The position numbers and the translations under genes are program-made. Below the pieces are notes generated by a model. That model was not told the origin of the DNA. It saw only the letters and a list, made by a program, of their open reading frames with translations, and made no database searches. From Anaerolineae bacterium (GTDB lineage: Bacteria; Chloroflexota; Anaerolineae; Promineifilales; Promineifilaceae): DNA of 64,000 nucleotides. This document shows, one piece after another, positions 62,977 to 64,000 of this stretch; position 1 is the first letter of the stretch; each line of letters begins with the position of its first letter. The DNA lies in assembly GCA_030425205.1 (NCBI GenBank), contig JAUIAP010000027.1, forward strand, positions 1 to 64,000. Reading direction: 5' to 3'.

Positions 62977-63342
62977 ATGTCAAAGGTACTGGTAGTAGAC
63001 GATTCTCGTGTAACACAACATATGCTCCGCATTTTGCTGCGGCGCAATGACTTTGATGTGATGGTCGCTGGTGATGGTGAGGCTGGACTGGACGCGCTCA
63101 ATGAAGGTGCGGTTGATCTGGTGATTAGCGACATCAACATGCCGTTTATGGATGGGTTTGGGATGGTCGCCGCGCTGCGCGATGATGATCGTTTTGCCAA
63201 TCTGCCCGTATTGATGTTGACGGCGACAGGAGATGAGGACAATCGTGAACGCGCTGAAGAGTTGGGCGTGAACGGTTTTATCACCCAGCCATTCGATTCA
63301 CAGCAGCTGATTGCGACTGTGAGATCGTTGATTCCAGCATGA
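62977..63342 (+). CDS. CheY-like single-domain response regulator
   Basis: 121 aa. The start at ATG 62977 has AAGGA six bases upstream; ATG 62971 adds two residues. The receiver has VVDDSR, Asp about 52 (LVISDINMPFMDG), and the ALTATGDEDN-type switch region; there is no DNA-binding domain. It overlaps the flippase gene (ATGA) and follows the STAS/kinase set, suggesting an output to protein partners in surface glycan control or motility. Confidence 0.9.
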   Translation: MSKVLVVDDSRVTQHMLRILLRRNDFDVMVAGDGEAGLDALNEGAVDLVISDINMPFMDGFGMVAALRDDDRFANLPVLMLTATGDEDNRERAEELGVNGFITQPFDSQQLIATVRSLIPA

Positions 63343-64000
63343 GTCAGGCAGTCGAAGTTCGGCCGAATAATCGCGCCTTCCTTTCTGGTGCAACCGTTCT
63401 GTTTATCAGCATGACGGTTGTGAATGCGGGAAACTATCTCTACAACCTCATTTTGGGGCGCTGGTTAGGCCCTGCTGCGTTTGCCGACTTGAGCCTGATC
63501 GTCACGCTGATGTTGATGGTCACGTTTGTGACGGCGACATTTCAGTTGACGACGGCTAAATTTGCGGCAGGCTATTCGGCCGAAAACGCCCCCGCTGACA
63601 TCACCGCTATGCGTGACTGGTTGGGGCGGTTGGCATGGATCGGCGGCATCGTCGTCATGGTGATTATCGCGGGCGGCTCAACCGTCTGGCGCGACTTTTT
63701 CAACACCGCTTCCGCATGGCCGTTTGTGCTGCTCGGTGTCGGTATTCCCGTCTATTTTGCACAAGGGGTAGATCGCGGCATTTTGCAGGGGCAGACGCGC
63801 TTTGGCCTGCTCGCGTGGAGCTACGTCGTTGAGATGTTGGTGCGCTTAGGCGTTGGATTGGGGCTGGTCGCGCTCGGCTTTTCAGTCATTGGCGCGACGT
63901 TGGGGATTACGCTTTCATTTGTTGGAACGTGGATCATTGCACGCTCTGGCGTGGTTGGGATGATCAAGGAAAAGGGCATTTCGGCCGAGGCACGCAAGGC
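63339..64000 (+). CDS. Polysaccharide flippase-like membrane protein, 3' end off window
   Basis: ATG 63339 overlaps the CheY stop (ATGA). Through 64000 it encodes 220 residues with about six hydrophobic helices (for example FLSGATVLFISMTVV, LIVTLMLMVTFVTAT, WIGGIVVMVIIAGGS, PFVLLGVGIPVYFAQG). The opening NAGNYLYNLILGRWLGPAAFADLSLI is typical of oligosaccharide flippase (MATE/MOP-like, Wzx) proteins. It probably translocates the lipid-linked glycan made by the two glycosyltransferases upstream. The true end is not visible. Confidence 0.85.
   Translation, partial: MSQAVEVRPNNRAFLSGATVLFISMTVVNAGNYLYNLILGRWLGPAAFADLSLIVTLMLMVTFVTATFQLTTAKFAAGYSAENAPADITAMRDWLGRLAWIGGIVVMVIIAGGSTVWRDFFNTASAWPFVLLGVGIPVYFAQGVDRGILQGQTRFGLLAWSYVVEMLVRLGVGLGLVALGFSVIGATLGITLSFVGTWIIARSGVVGMIKEKGISAEARK

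Overview
The window looks like a piece of a Chloroflexota (Anaerolineae-like) chromosome. This is inferred from gene content: two very large BTAD/AAA/TPR transcriptional activators, DUF11 and beta-propeller surface proteins, many two-component systems, and moderate GC. No rRNA, tRNA or CRISPR array was recognised, so the taxonomy rests on gene style only.

Layout. 0-1.5 kb: an AAA/DUF234 ATPase whose 5' end runs into a palindromic repeat and has no start codon. 1.5-4.0 kb: an OmpR/histidine kinase pair and a divergent NarL-type regulator. 4.1-13 kb: a sulfur module with an FeS/NrfD fusion subunit, a molybdopterin subunit, a possible frameshifted membrane microprotein, DUF1641, type II sulfide:quinone oxidoreductase, a 56-aa protein and a CstB-like persulfide dioxygenase-rhodanese. 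It could take sulfide through persulfide and sulfite to sulfate. 13-19.3 kb: a BTAD activator and a beta-helix surface protein. 20.3-24.7 kb: a plasmid- or phage-like island (antirepressor, small ParB-like protein, ParA, a TGTAC repeat array and a possible replication protein). 24.8-30.3 kb: an ECF sigma factor with a Kelch anti-sigma factor and two secreted propeller proteins. 30.4-35.5 kb: a second BTAD activator, an ABC-2 exporter and a solo LuxR HTH. 35.5-42.5 kb: a FIST / hybrid kinase / H-NOX / kinase operon with a divergent response regulator. 42.6-48.7 kb: a GH5-like enzyme, a lipoprotein and a giant membrane protein. 48.9-50.9 kb: an RloAB/AbiL-like pair, probably phage defence. 50.9-58 kb: a voltage-gated-type channel with a zinc ribbon and a 2009-aa surface protein. 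58.3-64 kb: two glycosyltransferases, a partner-switching module (STAS, SpoIIE phosphatase, RsbW-like kinase, STAS, CheY) and a flippase that runs off the window.

The most striking signal is not a gene. The palindrome TCGGCCGA, mostly as WTCGGCCGAW, occurs about 90 times by hand count (about one expected by chance). It lies almost entirely inside genes, in all three reading frames and in genes of unrelated function. It resembles the cyanobacterial HIP1 palindrome in behaviour but has a different sequence. Several other palindromic repeats occur, one of them inserted in frame in the molybdopterin oxidoreductase gene.
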